Shown here: one piece after another, positions 16,163-23,663 of the stretch
Layout of the letters: every line of letters starts with the position of its first letter
Numbering within the stretch: position 1 is the first letter of the stretch
Assembly: GCF_001592365.1 (NCBI RefSeq)
Contig: NZ_BCWU01000001.1
Coordinates: forward strand, 717,115-781,114
DNA length: 64,000 nt
Direction: 5' to 3'
Source: Gordonia hydrophobica NBRC 16057
GTDB taxonomy: Bacteria > Actinomycetota > Actinomycetes > Mycobacteriales > Mycobacteriaceae
Translations under genes and position numbers: made by a program
The notes under the pieces: generated by a model
The model's database searches: none
Told to the model about the DNA's origin: nothing
What the model saw: the letters and a program-made list of their open reading frames with translations, nothing else

Positions 16163-17964
16163 CCGACCTCCTCGCGTCGACGGCGCAGAACTTCGATCAA
16201 CCGCTCGTCGGAGAGCTCGGTGAGGGCGGCCAGGGCGCTGGTGTCGCTGTCGAGATCCAGTGCGGCCTTGCGGTCGTGCATGCGCGCGATGTGCTCCTCG
16301 AGTGTCCCGGCGGTGGTCAGTGTGGTCACCGTGACCACTCGGTCTTGCCCGATCCGGTGGACGCGGTCGGTGGCCTGTGCTTCGACGGCCGGATTCCACC
16401 AGCGGTCGAAGTGGAGGACGTCGGCGGCGCGTGTGAGCGTCAACCCGGTTCCGGCGGCCTTCAGGCTTGCGACGAGCACACCGGATCCGATGCCCGACTG
16501 GTAGTCGTCGACGATCCGGTCACGCTCGGCACGGGACAGCCCACCGTGAAGGAACGGGACCGGGCGGCCCGTCGCCGCACCCAGGTGCGCGGCCAGCAGA
16601 TCGCCGGTCTGCCGGTACTGAGTGAAGACGACGGTCGGCGCGCTGTTCTCCTGATTGGTCACGACGATGTCGGTGGCGACGTCGAGCTTGCCCGACCGTC
16701 CGCCGATCTCACCGCGCACGGGGCCGTCGCCGACGAGTGCCGGGTGGTTGCACAGTTGTTTGAGTCGGGTGAGTGCGGTGAGGATCGCGCCGCGTCGTGC
16801 CATCCCCACGCCGAATCCCTCGGCCTCGACGTCGGCGAGGATCGCATCGTAGAGCCGCGCCTGCTCCGCGGTCAGATCGCACTCGACGTCGGTGTGCAGT
16901 TTGGGCCCGAGGCTCGCGGCGACGTCGGCTTTGGTCCGCCGCAGCACATGCCCCGAGATCGCGTCGTGCATGCGCCGTTTGGCGTCGGCGGAACCGTCTC
17001 GGATGGGCCGGGAGTAGCGGCGCCGGAAGAGCGCGCGATTGCCGAAGGCGGTCGGTGCGACGAGGTTCAACAGCGCCCACAGTTCGTCCAGATCGTTCTC
17101 GACCGGCGTGCCCGTCAGAGCGATCCGGACGTCGGCGGTCAGGGCGCGCGCTGCGCGGGAGACCTGTGTGCGATTGTTCTTCAGCGCCTGAGCCTCGTCG
17201 AAGACGACTGTCGCCCAAGGCCTCTCACTCAAGGCTGCGGCGTGGCGTCGGAGCGTGGGGTACCCGGTGACGATGATCCCTGGCGCGTGCTCGGAGTCGG
17301 GGACGGTGCCGCCGCGGTAGTCGACGGCGGGCAGTGTCGGCGCCCAGCGACGGATCTCCCGCAGCCAGTTGGTCACCAGACCGGTGGGGCAGACGACGAG
17401 GACGGGGCCGGTCGTCGAGTGGGCCAGATGTGCGATGGTCTGCAGCGTCTTGCCGAGACCCATCTCGTCGGCGAGGATCCCGCCGCCGTCGGCGCAGACC
17501 TCGTCGAGCCAGGTGACACCGCGCAGCTGATACGCGCGCAGGTCGGCGTCGACGACGTCGCGCAAGGTCACGGCAGCGACCTGCGTGGCCGCGAACACGC
17601 GACGTGCGTACTCGGCACTGACGACGGCGTCGCCTGCGGCGTTGAGCACCGCATGGGCCGCCCCGGGAAGGTGCACGTCGGCCTCCGGATCGTCCACGAG
17701 TGCTCGCCACGCAGCGAGCGACGGAGCGCCGTCGGAGGGAAGATCCGCCACGTCGACGATGCGGCAGGCGATGTCGTCGGGGCGGAGGGTCTTGGCGGGA
17801 CCGAACCCCTCGGGCAGCGGAAGTCGAACGGTGGGTCCTGCGTTCTCGGGAGAGGTGCCCGTATCCGACCAGAGGGCGAAGGCGTGGCGGTCGGTGAGAT
17901 AGGTCGCTTGGCAGGCGACGGAGGAGGCGGAGCGCGATCGAGGGGTCAGGGTTCTCCCAATCAT
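16159..17964 (-). CDS. SNF2-family (DEAD-like) helicase
   Basis: 601 residues. Swi2/Snf2 ATPase motifs in order: Q/I region LRAYQLRGVTWLDEV, Walker A DEMGLGKTLQT, VVFDEAQALKN (DEAQ box), LTGTPVENDLDELWALL, and the second RecA lobe with VFTQYRQTGDLLAAHL, FLHGGLSRAERDRIVDDYQ and the motif VI block AQATDRVHRIGQDR. It resembles bacterial RapA/HepA-like SNF2 translocases partnered with SWIM proteins. ATG 17962-17964 was chosen; upstream sequence belongs to the promoter shared with the divergent TetR gene. Likely role is DNA translocation or remodelling, possibly in repair or phage defence; that is inference. Confidence 0.88.
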   Translation of the reverse strand: MIGRTLTPRSRSASSVACQATYLTDRHAFALWSDTGTSPENAGPTVRLPLPEGFGPAKTLRPDDIACRIVDVADLPSDGAPSLAAWRALVDDPEADVHLPGAAHAVLNAAGDAVVSAEYARRVFAATQVAAVTLRDVVDADLRAYQLRGVTWLDEVCADGGGILADEMGLGKTLQTIAHLAHSTTGPVLVVCPTGLVTNWLREIRRWAPTLPAVDYRGGTVPDSEHAPGIIVTGYPTLRRHAAALSERPWATVVFDEAQALKNNRTQVSRAARALTADVRIALTGTPVENDLDELWALLNLVAPTAFGNRALFRRRYSRPIRDGSADAKRRMHDAISGHVLRRTKADVAASLGPKLHTDVECDLTAEQARLYDAILADVEAEGFGVGMARRGAILTALTRLKQLCNHPALVGDGPVRGEIGGRSGKLDVATDIVVTNQENSAPTVVFTQYRQTGDLLAAHLGAATGRPVPFLHGGLSRAERDRIVDDYQSGIGSGVLVASLKAAGTGLTLTRAADVLHFDRWWNPAVEAQATDRVHRIGQDRVVTVTTLTTAGTLEEHIARMHDRKAALDLDSDTSALAALTELSDERLIEVLRRRREEVG

Positions 17965-17980
17965 CGAATAATACCGTATG

Positions 17981-18003
17981 GTGTACGGAGTAACACCGTA
18001 CAC
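17981..18003. promoter_or_regulatory. TetR-type operator between helicase and tetR genes
   Basis: Perfect 8-bp inverted repeat GTGTACGG / CCGTACAC with 7-bp spacer, and a further half-site ACCGTAT at 17973-17979. It lies in the 69-bp divergent region between the SNF2 helicase start (17964) and the TetR start (18034), overlapping where both promoters must be. Good candidate for the TetR protein's own operator. Confidence 0.6.
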
Positions 18004-18033
18004 GGCACGGAGATCTGCGGCAAGGAGAGCGCG

Positions 18034-18792
18034 ATGGTCGACAGTCCGGGGCACGACGTGCCTCGAATCGTGGAACTGCTGTGGAACTCGACTGCCGATG
18101 TCCGCCGTCCCGGTCCACGGCAACGCGCAAGCGTTCCCTCGGTGGTGCGCGCTGCGATCGAGCTCGCCGACACCGGCGGGCTGGGACAGGTGTCGATGCG
18201 GTCGGTGGCCGAGCGGGTGGGGCTGAAGCCGATGGGCGTCTACACCTACGTGCCGAGTCGCACGGTGTTGATCGCGCTGATGGTCGACGCCGTCGCGGTC
18301 GACGACGACGTGATGACCGGTGGCGATCTCGCGGCGTGTCTTCGGCAGATCGCCGATCAGTATCGTGATGAGCTGCTGCGACATCCCTGGCTGCTGGACG
18401 TGCCCGCCTGGCGGCCGATCCCCGGCCCGGGGTCGTCCCGGCGCTACGAGCAGCAGCTCGCAGCGCTCGAGGTCGTGCTGGGTGCCGCCGGACAGCCAGT
18501 CGACGACGTCGAACTCGATGCGATCATCGCGGTGCTGAAGGCGTTCGCCACGGGGAATGCTCGACTTCGGCTGGATCAGGCCGCCGAGTTCGCTCAGTCG
18601 GGGCTCGACGACGCGCAGTGGTGGGAGATCGCCGGCCCGCTGTTGGCCGACGCCATGCCTGCAGCCGACTACCCGGTCTCCAGCCGTGTCGGGTCGACGG
18701 TCGGCGAACTGTTCGCCGGTCCCGGAAATGCCGACCACGCATATGAATTCGGCCTGAAACGACTCATCGACGGCCTCGTCGGCCGTCGATGA
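18034..18792 (+). CDS. TetR/AcrR-family transcriptional regulator
   Basis: 252 residues. N-terminal HTH at about residues 35-80 (IELADTGGLGQVSMRSVAERVGLKPMGVYTYVPSRTVLIALMVDAV) and a C-terminal ligand domain like TetR_C_1 (tetracycline-repressor type). ATG 18034 follows CAAGGAGAG. It is divergent from the SNF2/SWIM helicase pair with a palindromic operator between them, so it probably represses itself and the helicase operon. The ligand is unknown. Confidence 0.9.
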   Translation: MVDSPGHDVPRIVELLWNSTADVRRPGPRQRASVPSVVRAAIELADTGGLGQVSMRSVAERVGLKPMGVYTYVPSRTVLIALMVDAVAVDDDVMTGGDLAACLRQIADQYRDELLRHPWLLDVPAWRPIPGPGSSRRYEQQLAALEVVLGAAGQPVDDVELDAIIAVLKAFATGNARLRLDQAAEFAQSGLDDAQWWEIAGPLLADAMPAADYPVSSRVGSTVGELFAGPGNADHAYEFGLKRLIDGLVGRR

Positions 18793-18795
18793 GTC
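18761..18795. terminator. Strong bidirectional terminator hairpin after tetR gene
   Basis: Perfect 15-bp inverted repeat (18761-18775 with 18781-18795) around a 5-nt loop. It includes the last codons and stop of the TetR gene and faces the end of the convergent membrane-protein gene 40 bp on. The stem is long and GC-rich without a U-tract. Confidence 0.65.
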
Positions 18796-18834
18796 ATCGG
18801 TGGAGGGGTGGCGAGGTCACCCGCCGCTGTCGGA

Positions 18835-19698
18835 CTATTCCCAGACGTAGCCGTCGCCGAGGATCTCAGCGCAGAAACCGACGCTGCGAGCCGGATCGGA
18901 CTTGATGTCGGAGGTGAGCACCTTCTTGGTGGGACCGGTGCAGTTCGGGACATTCTTGGAGTCGGTGCGCTCGGTGATCTTGAAGGCGGTGCTGATCGAT
19001 GTCGAGCTCTTCGAGCATGCGACCGGCTCGAGTTTCAGGCTGACCGCCATGCGGGTGTCCTCGTAGCACTTGCCGACTTGGTAGTTGGAGGTCAGGCAGA
19101 GGGTCTCGTCGGCGGCGCCGCGGCCCGATTCGTAGACGTAGCCGTCGTAGCCCGCTTTGTCGCAGGCACTGGAGTTCTCCAGTTTCGCACCGACGATGAA
19201 GCTGGGCGTCGTGTCGTCGTCGCAGTCGACGGCCTTTGTCTCGACGTTGAAGCCGCTGCCCGAGGCGACGGCGATGCACGAGCCCACCGGTGTCGCATCG
19301 ATGTTCTTGCCGCTGTCCTTGTCGCGGAAGACCACCGAGACGATCACGGCGATGACCGCGACCGCGATGATCGGCACGGCGATGCGCAGAATCCGCTTCA
19401 GCGGGTTCTGCGACGGGGGAGTCGGCGGAGTGTACGGCGGGGTCCCGGCCACCGGCGCATAGCCGCCGAAGGGAGGTTGGCCGCCGAAAGGGGCTTGGCC
19501 GCCGGCGGGAGGTTGGCCACCGGCAGGTGGTTGCGCGCCGACAGGAGGCTGACCGTAGGCGGGCGGCTGCCCGCCAGTCGGCTGCCCGGTGTAGTCGGGT
19601 TGCCCGCCGGTCGGCTGCCCGGTGTAGTCGGGTTGCCCGCCGGTCGGCTGCTGTCCGAACGGATTCCCCGGCTGGCCGGGAGGGGGAGGCGTCGTCAT
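18835..19698 (-). CDS. Proline/glycine/glutamine-rich single-pass membrane protein, LppU-like
   Basis: 287 residues. Residues 1-95 are a low-complexity cytoplasmic tail of Pro-Gly-Gln-Tyr repeats (GQPTGGQPDYT repeated, then PPAGGQ and PFGGQP units). Residues about 102-123 form one transmembrane helix (ILRIAVPIIAVAVIAVIVSVVF). The extracytoplasmic part has conserved-looking cysteines (SCIAV, VDCDDD, SACDKAG, ETLCL, KCYEDT, VACS, NCTGP, FCAEI) and ends in ILGDGYVWE, resembling mycobacterial LppU/septum-associated proteins. Function unknown; cell-envelope role is likely from topology. No signal peptidase site, so the tail stays inside. Confidence 0.72.
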   Translation of the reverse strand: MTTPPPPGQPGNPFGQQPTGGQPDYTGQPTGGQPDYTGQPTGGQPPAYGQPPVGAQPPAGGQPPAGGQAPFGGQPPFGGYAPVAGTPPYTPPTPPSQNPLKRILRIAVPIIAVAVIAVIVSVVFRDKDSGKNIDATPVGSCIAVASGSGFNVETKAVDCDDDTTPSFIVGAKLENSSACDKAGYDGYVYESGRGAADETLCLTSNYQVGKCYEDTRMAVSLKLEPVACSKSSTSISTAFKITERTDSKNVPNCTGPTKKVLTSDIKSDPARSVGFCAEILGDGYVWE

Positions 19699-19796
19699 AG
19701 TCGAAAGAACTTTCCGGTGAGTCGGAGCGAGATCGTTCGATAGTTTTCCACACCTGAGAGGAGCCTGAACGCACAGCGTCGTCTACTTGATCGACA

Positions 19797-20318
19797 TCAC
19801 GAATTCAGCCACCGCAGCGGCTCGCCGACCTGTGCGTCGAGCCATGCCTGTACGCCGCGCGACTGCGCGGCGCCGGCCATCGCCGACACCGCGATTCGGA
19901 CCGCTTCCTCGCAATCCGCCGTCGAGATGAACTGCGCCGCATGGGCTTCGAAGAGTTCGTCGATGTCGATGAGTTGGAGCGGCTCGCCGGCCGAGTCGAC
20001 GAGGTCGAGATACCAGTCCACCGCATGCCAGCGGCCCTCCTCGTCGGCGCCGGTGAACTCGCCGACGTCGAGGTACAGCCGCTGCGACTCGCGGTAGCCG
20101 GGAATGAAGTGGAAGATGTTTGCGCGCAGACCGAGCGCAGGCAGCAGCCACGTCTCCAGATGGGTGAACCGTGGGTGATCCGCCGTCCGCGACATGTACA
20201 GCCCGTAATCGGCGACGCGGTATTCGTCCACTGCCCGGACGAATCCCTTCGGGTCGGTGTTCGTCATGGCCGGGACGTCGAAGACCTCGCGCTTGGGCGG
20301 ATGCAGGTCGGCACTCAT
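19797..20318 (-). CDS. DUF402 family protein
   Basis: 173 residues. The central part, RESQRLYLDVGEF followed by WHAVDWYLDLVDSAG and LIDIDELFEAHAAQFIS, is the DUF402/FomD-like fold, whose best known members are nucleoside-diphosphate or nucleotidyl-ester phosphatases binding a metal through Asp/Glu in WYLDLV...D. Here D102/D106-type acidic residues in this block are present. It lies alone between the LppU-like gene and the repeat array. The substrate is unknown. Confidence 0.75.
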   Translation of the reverse strand: MSADLHPPKREVFDVPAMTNTDPKGFVRAVDEYRVADYGLYMSRTADHPRFTHLETWLLPALGLRANIFHFIPGYRESQRLYLDVGEFTGADEEGRWHAVDWYLDLVDSAGEPLQLIDIDELFEAHAAQFISTADCEEAVRIAVSAMAGAAQSRGVQAWLDAQVGEPLRWLNS

Positions 20319-20377
20319 GTGCCTACCGTGTCACAGCGCGGTGGTGCGCGACGGCCGGTCGGGAAAGAAGTGCCGCG

Positions 20378-20812
20378 TCACCTGCGGGCGTGCCCCTTCA
20401 CGCTGATCGAGTGGCATCTGCGAGCGCGTCCCTTCACGTTGGTCGAGTGGCATCTGCGGGCGTGCCCCTCCACGCTGATCGAGTGGCACCTGCTGGCGTG
20501 CCCCTTCACGCTGATCGAGTGGCACCTGCGAGCGGAGCGAGCAAGTGTCGTATCGAGATCGCCGTGACCGACGCTGGAACGCAACCGATTGCGCATCGTG
20601 CTGACCGACTGCGAGCGACCCAGCGGAACTCGCGGCGGTCTCGATACACCGCCGGCTCGCTGCGCTCGCGGGCGGCACTCGACCAGCGTGGAGGGGCGCG
20701 CTCGCGGGTGGCACTCGATCAGCGTGAGAAGGTGGGCATCGCAGCTCGCAGGCGGCACTCGATCAGCGTGGCGCCGCAGCTCGCAGGCGGCACTCGACCA
20801 ACGTGTGAGAAG
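20378..20812. repeat. Two opposed arrays of a 36-bp degenerate repeat
   Basis: Left array: four units at 20405, 20441, 20477 and 20513, exactly 36 bp apart, each starting GATCGAGTGGCA and running into CTGCGGGCGTGCCCC-like sequence. Right array: four inverted units with CACTCGA at 20676, 20712, 20756 and 20791 (36, 44 and 35 bp apart). The centre (about 20536-20670) has a further inverted pair, GAGCGAGC...TATCGAGA against TCTCGATA...GCTCGC. Because 36 is a multiple of three, both strands show long open frames with 12-residue peptide repeats; these look spurious. No gene is seen in 20319-20833. Confidence 0.75.
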
Positions 20813-20833
20813 AAAGCCAGCACCGCCACCGAA

Positions 20834-21673
20834 TCACTCGTCCAGGGCAGCTCGCGCCCGGTCGACGGCGGACTGGGCCGCCTGTCGTGTCCGATCCGCG
20901 TGCGCCCGCGTCGTCTTCGCGTCGTCTTCGGCGTGACGCAGGTCCTGCAGGTGCGCCTGTGCTTCGGCGAGCTCAGCCTGCAATCGGTCGACGCGTTCCT
21001 CCCCGGCCAGTCGGTCGCTCCTGGCCTGATGGAGCGAGTCCTGTGTCTGTGCGACGTGGTTCTCGGCCTCGTCGAGGAGTGCCTGCGCGTCGTCGAGCGC
21101 CGCGCGGAGCAGGCGTTGCTGTTCGACGGTGCCGGGTGCGCGCTCCGTTGAGGCCCCGCCGTCGATCACCCGCAGGCCTGCCCGGCCGACGGCCTCCTCG
21201 CTGCCGCCGAAGCCCGCATGCTGCACGGCGCTGATGACCCGCCCCAACCGCACTTGCTCACCGAACTGCGGATCGGCCATCGCCGCGCCCAGGGTCTGGC
21301 CAACTTCCCGCGAGGAGTTCTCGCTCAGCGTCCGCCCGTGGTCGGCGGCGAGCGCCGCGGCACGTCTGGTCAGACCGCGCACCACCTGTTGACGTTGTTT
21401 ATCGAGGCTGCGCAGCTGGTCGGCGGACAGTGCGCGTTGGGCCTCCCGGAGCGCGTCCCCGACCTCCAGCAGCGCCGCCAGGTCGTCGGCCGATTCCCGG
21501 GCCAGCACGTTCACCGCCCACCCGACCATCGTCGGCTTGCGCAAGAGACCGATCTCGCGCGCCAGCTCCCGATCGCCGTCGGCCCGTGCCTGCGCGACCC
21601 GCTCGGAGCGGACGGCCACGAAATCTGCGGGATCCAGACCGTACAGTTCGTCGGCCACCTCGTCGATGTCCAT
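20834..21673 (-). CDS. Conserved hypothetical coiled-coil protein
   Basis: 279 residues, family not recognised beyond actinobacterial homologues of unknown function. It begins MDIDEVADELYGLDPADFVAVRSERVAQARADGD and has LLRKPTMVGWAVNVLARE, a pattern seen in small actinobacterial proteins. Residues about 185-279 are strongly alpha-helical and heptad-rich (QQRLLRAALDDAQALLDEAENH, then RLQAELAEAQAHLQDL), a long coiled coil. ATG 21671-21673 follows GGGAAGGAC. It is divergent from the haemoglobin gene. No signal peptide or membrane segment. Confidence 0.7.
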   Translation of the reverse strand: MDIDEVADELYGLDPADFVAVRSERVAQARADGDRELAREIGLLRKPTMVGWAVNVLARESADDLAALLEVGDALREAQRALSADQLRSLDKQRQQVVRGLTRRAAALAADHGRTLSENSSREVGQTLGAAMADPQFGEQVRLGRVISAVQHAGFGGSEEAVGRAGLRVIDGGASTERAPGTVEQQRLLRAALDDAQALLDEAENHVAQTQDSLHQARSDRLAGEERVDRLQAELAEAQAHLQDLRHAEDDAKTTRAHADRTRQAAQSAVDRARAALDE

Positions 21674-21792
21674 GCCGTCCTTCCCGCCACCCCCACTTCT
21701 CACACGGTGTCGTCGACGGCCGTGAGGTTGGTTTCATCCACTGTTGAAGCCCGACGCCGTCGCCTGTTACACGGTCCGTGCAGTCTAGGCCC

Positions 21793-22164
21793 ATGACAAT
21801 TTATGACACCATCGGCGGAGCCCCCGCCGTCGCAGCAGCCGTCGACGACTTCTACGTTCGCGTCACCTCAGATCCGGAACTCGCCGGCTATTTCGAGGGC
21901 ACCGACATGAGGAAGCTGAAGTCCCACCAGCGCACCTTCATCGCCGCGGCGATCGGTGGTCCCGAGAAGTACGTCGGCAAGTCGATGGCGCAGGCGCATG
22001 CGCGACTGAACATCGTCCCGTCGCACTTCGACCTGGTAGTGGGACATCTCGTCGACACCCTCGCCTCGCTCGGTGTGCCCGAGCACGTCATCGGTCAGAT
22101 CGGCGCCACCCTCGCGCCGCTGAAAGACGAGATCGCCCCGGGTCCCTCTACCCAAGCGGGGTAG
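21793..22164 (+). CDS. glbN: Group I truncated haemoglobin
   Basis: 123-residue 2-on-2 haemoglobin. Seen: IYDTIGGAPAVAAAVDDFYVRV, the B-E region ELAGYFEGTDMRKLKSHQRTFIAAAIGGPEKYVGK, and the proximal F8 histidine in MAQAHARLNI followed by HFDLVVGHL. It aligns with M. tuberculosis GlbN, which detoxifies nitric oxide using oxygenated haem. ATG 21793 rather than the GTG 15 bp upstream is chosen as the typical family start; a clear ribosome site is lacking. Its 3' end overlaps the tail of the converging SDR remnant. Confidence 0.92.
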   Translation: MTIYDTIGGAPAVAAAVDDFYVRVTSDPELAGYFEGTDMRKLKSHQRTFIAAAIGGPEKYVGKSMAQAHARLNIVPSHFDLVVGHLVDTLASLGVPEHVIGQIGATLAPLKDEIAPGPSTQAG

Positions 22165-22423
22165 TCGCGACGTGATCCGGCGGGTCGAGGAAGAAGTCGT
22201 ACTCCAGCGGATCCGTCCCGCCGTACGGCGACAGGTCGTCGACGCCTGCCAACCGCACCAGGTTGGCATCGATGAAGCACTGCCCGGTGACGTCGGTGGG
22301 CCGCGCCGCCAGGACCGCGGCGGCGGTCGCAATCGTCGTCTCGGGCCACAGGCAGTTGCAGGCGATGCCGTCGTCGGCCCACTCGGCGGCGAATCCCATG
22401 GTCAGGAGCGACATCCCGTCCAT
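22148..22423 (-). pseudogene. Remnant of a short-chain dehydrogenase/reductase gene
   Basis: 91 codons matching only the C-terminal part of HSDL2-like SDRs: MDGMSLLTMGFAAEWADDGIACNCLWPETTIATAA (active-site helix after the lost Tyr/Lys region) fused directly to LAARPTDVTGQCFIDANLVRLAGVDDLSPYGG. The Rossmann N-terminus and catalytic Ser-Tyr-Lys are absent, and about 20 residues between the two conserved blocks are also missing. It begins immediately after the PucR gene's stop codon. Most likely a decayed gene fragment; a short expressed ORF cannot be excluded. Confidence 0.65.
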
Positions 22424-22430
22424 TCTGAGG

Positions 22431-23663
22431 TCAGCGCTGCCGAAGGTGTGCGCAGAGGAACTCGCACGCGGTCAGCGCAAGACTGAGGTCGAGGCGGTCG
22501 CGATGAGCGCCGATCGTGGTGAGCGCCTTGTCGATTCGATACTTGACGGTGTTGCGGTGCAGGTTGAGGTGCTCCGCGGTGCGGAGATGGCTGTCGCCGG
22601 TCGCGAGGTAGACGGCGAGCGTCTCGCGGAGCGGCGCCATGGCGGGGGAGTCGGCGGCGAGATCGCCGAGGACCTCGCGGACCCAGGTCGCCGTCGCGTC
22701 GAGATCGTGGGCGAGCAGAGAGGCGACGGCCACACCGCGGTCGTCGTACCGGACCCGCGCTCCCGTCGGACTCCTGGGCGTCGAGGCGATGGTGAACGCG
22801 GCCAGCGCTTGATCGTGACTGCGACGGAAGCCGTGAATTCCGGGGATCGCCTGGCCCACGGCGGCGCGGACGCCGGCAGGCAGATCGCCGAACATGGCGT
22901 GTGCGGCCGCGGGGACCTCGCCGCGAAACGGCACCCAGGCCCAGACCGTCAGCCTGTCGACCGGAACCACCAGCGGCGGACCGTCCGACACCGCCGCGAC
23001 CGCACTCCGGCGCGCGACCCGGTCCAGTTCGCCGAGTTCGCTGTGCGAGTCGTCGTCGAGCCAGAGCACCGCCGAGATGTGCGTTCGGTCGAGCCAGTAA
23101 CCGGTGGCGCCTTCGAATTGTCCGGCCGACGCGTCGGACGCGGCGAGCAGGCTGTGGACGGTGGTGGTCAGCGCGGTGCCGTGGACGCCCGCCCAGCGTT
23201 GCCGCTCCTTCTCGTACGCCTCGAAGACCACCCCGGTGATCCAGTCGATGTACGAGTACACGGTCGCTGCGAGGTACTTGGTGAGCTCGGTGCTCTCGGG
23301 GACGTCCAGACCCATGTCGGCGACCTCGCTGTAGATCACCTGCAGCACTACGTTCTGCCCCATGTGGTACGCCCGAACGAGGGAGTTCGACGGGATGTCG
23401 CGCTGGGCCAGGCGGAGCGCGTACTCGATGGCGCCGGTCGGTGCCTGCAGGTTGCTCAGCGGAATGTCGTTCGACAGCAGATCGATGATGTTCGTGACGT
23501 TGCCGCGCACACTGGCGGAGAGCATGTCGAGCAGCGCCGGATCGCCGTCGAGTTGGTGGATGCCTCGCGCCAGTGTGGTCGTCACATCGTCGGAGAGACC
23601 GACGACGTCCTCGCGCAGTCGACGCCCGACGACGCCCGCGCGGGCACGCAACTCATCGCTCAC
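22431..23663 (-). CDS. PucR/CdaR-family transcriptional regulator
   Basis: 410 residues. N-terminal sensor region (about 1-160, with SNSLVRAYHMGQNVVLQVIY as in RsbR-like PucR proteins), a middle GGDEF-like region, and the C-terminal PucR HTH_30 (residues about 345-405: LRETLAVYLATGDSHLRTAEHLNLHRNTVKYRIDKA). The GTG start (23661-23663) overlaps the stop of the upstream oxidoreductase by 4 bp, so it is co-translated with the acyl-CoA ligase/DUF3556/oxidoreductase genes and probably regulates them. Confidence 0.9.
   Translation of the reverse strand: MSDELRARAGVVGRRLREDVVGLSDDVTTTLARGIHQLDGDPALLDMLSASVRGNVTNIIDLLSNDIPLSNLQAPTGAIEYALRLAQRDIPSNSLVRAYHMGQNVVLQVIYSEVADMGLDVPESTELTKYLAATVYSYIDWITGVVFEAYEKERQRWAGVHGTALTTTVHSLLAASDASAGQFEGATGYWLDRTHISAVLWLDDDSHSELGELDRVARRSAVAAVSDGPPLVVPVDRLTVWAWVPFRGEVPAAAHAMFGDLPAGVRAAVGQAIPGIHGFRRSHDQALAAFTIASTPRSPTGARVRYDDRGVAVASLLAHDLDATATWVREVLGDLAADSPAMAPLRETLAVYLATGDSHLRTAEHLNLHRNTVKYRIDKALTTIGAHRDRLDLSLALTACEFLCAHLRQR

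Noticed and set aside
15574..18033. N-terminal extension of the TetR frame back through the helicase region
   Set aside because: The upstream part is antisense to the SNF2/SWIM genes; ATG 18034 with CAAGGAGAG gives a normal-length TetR protein.
20378..20812. CRISPR array
   Set aside because: Repeats are contiguous without unique spacers, occur in both orientations, and no cas genes are in the window.
20171..21151. Open frame with 12-residue peptide repeats (GVPLHADRVAPA-like) across the repeat arrays
   Set aside because: The frame exists because the 36-bp repeat is a multiple of three; the same is true on the opposite strand, there is no ribosome site, and it runs antisense into two real genes.
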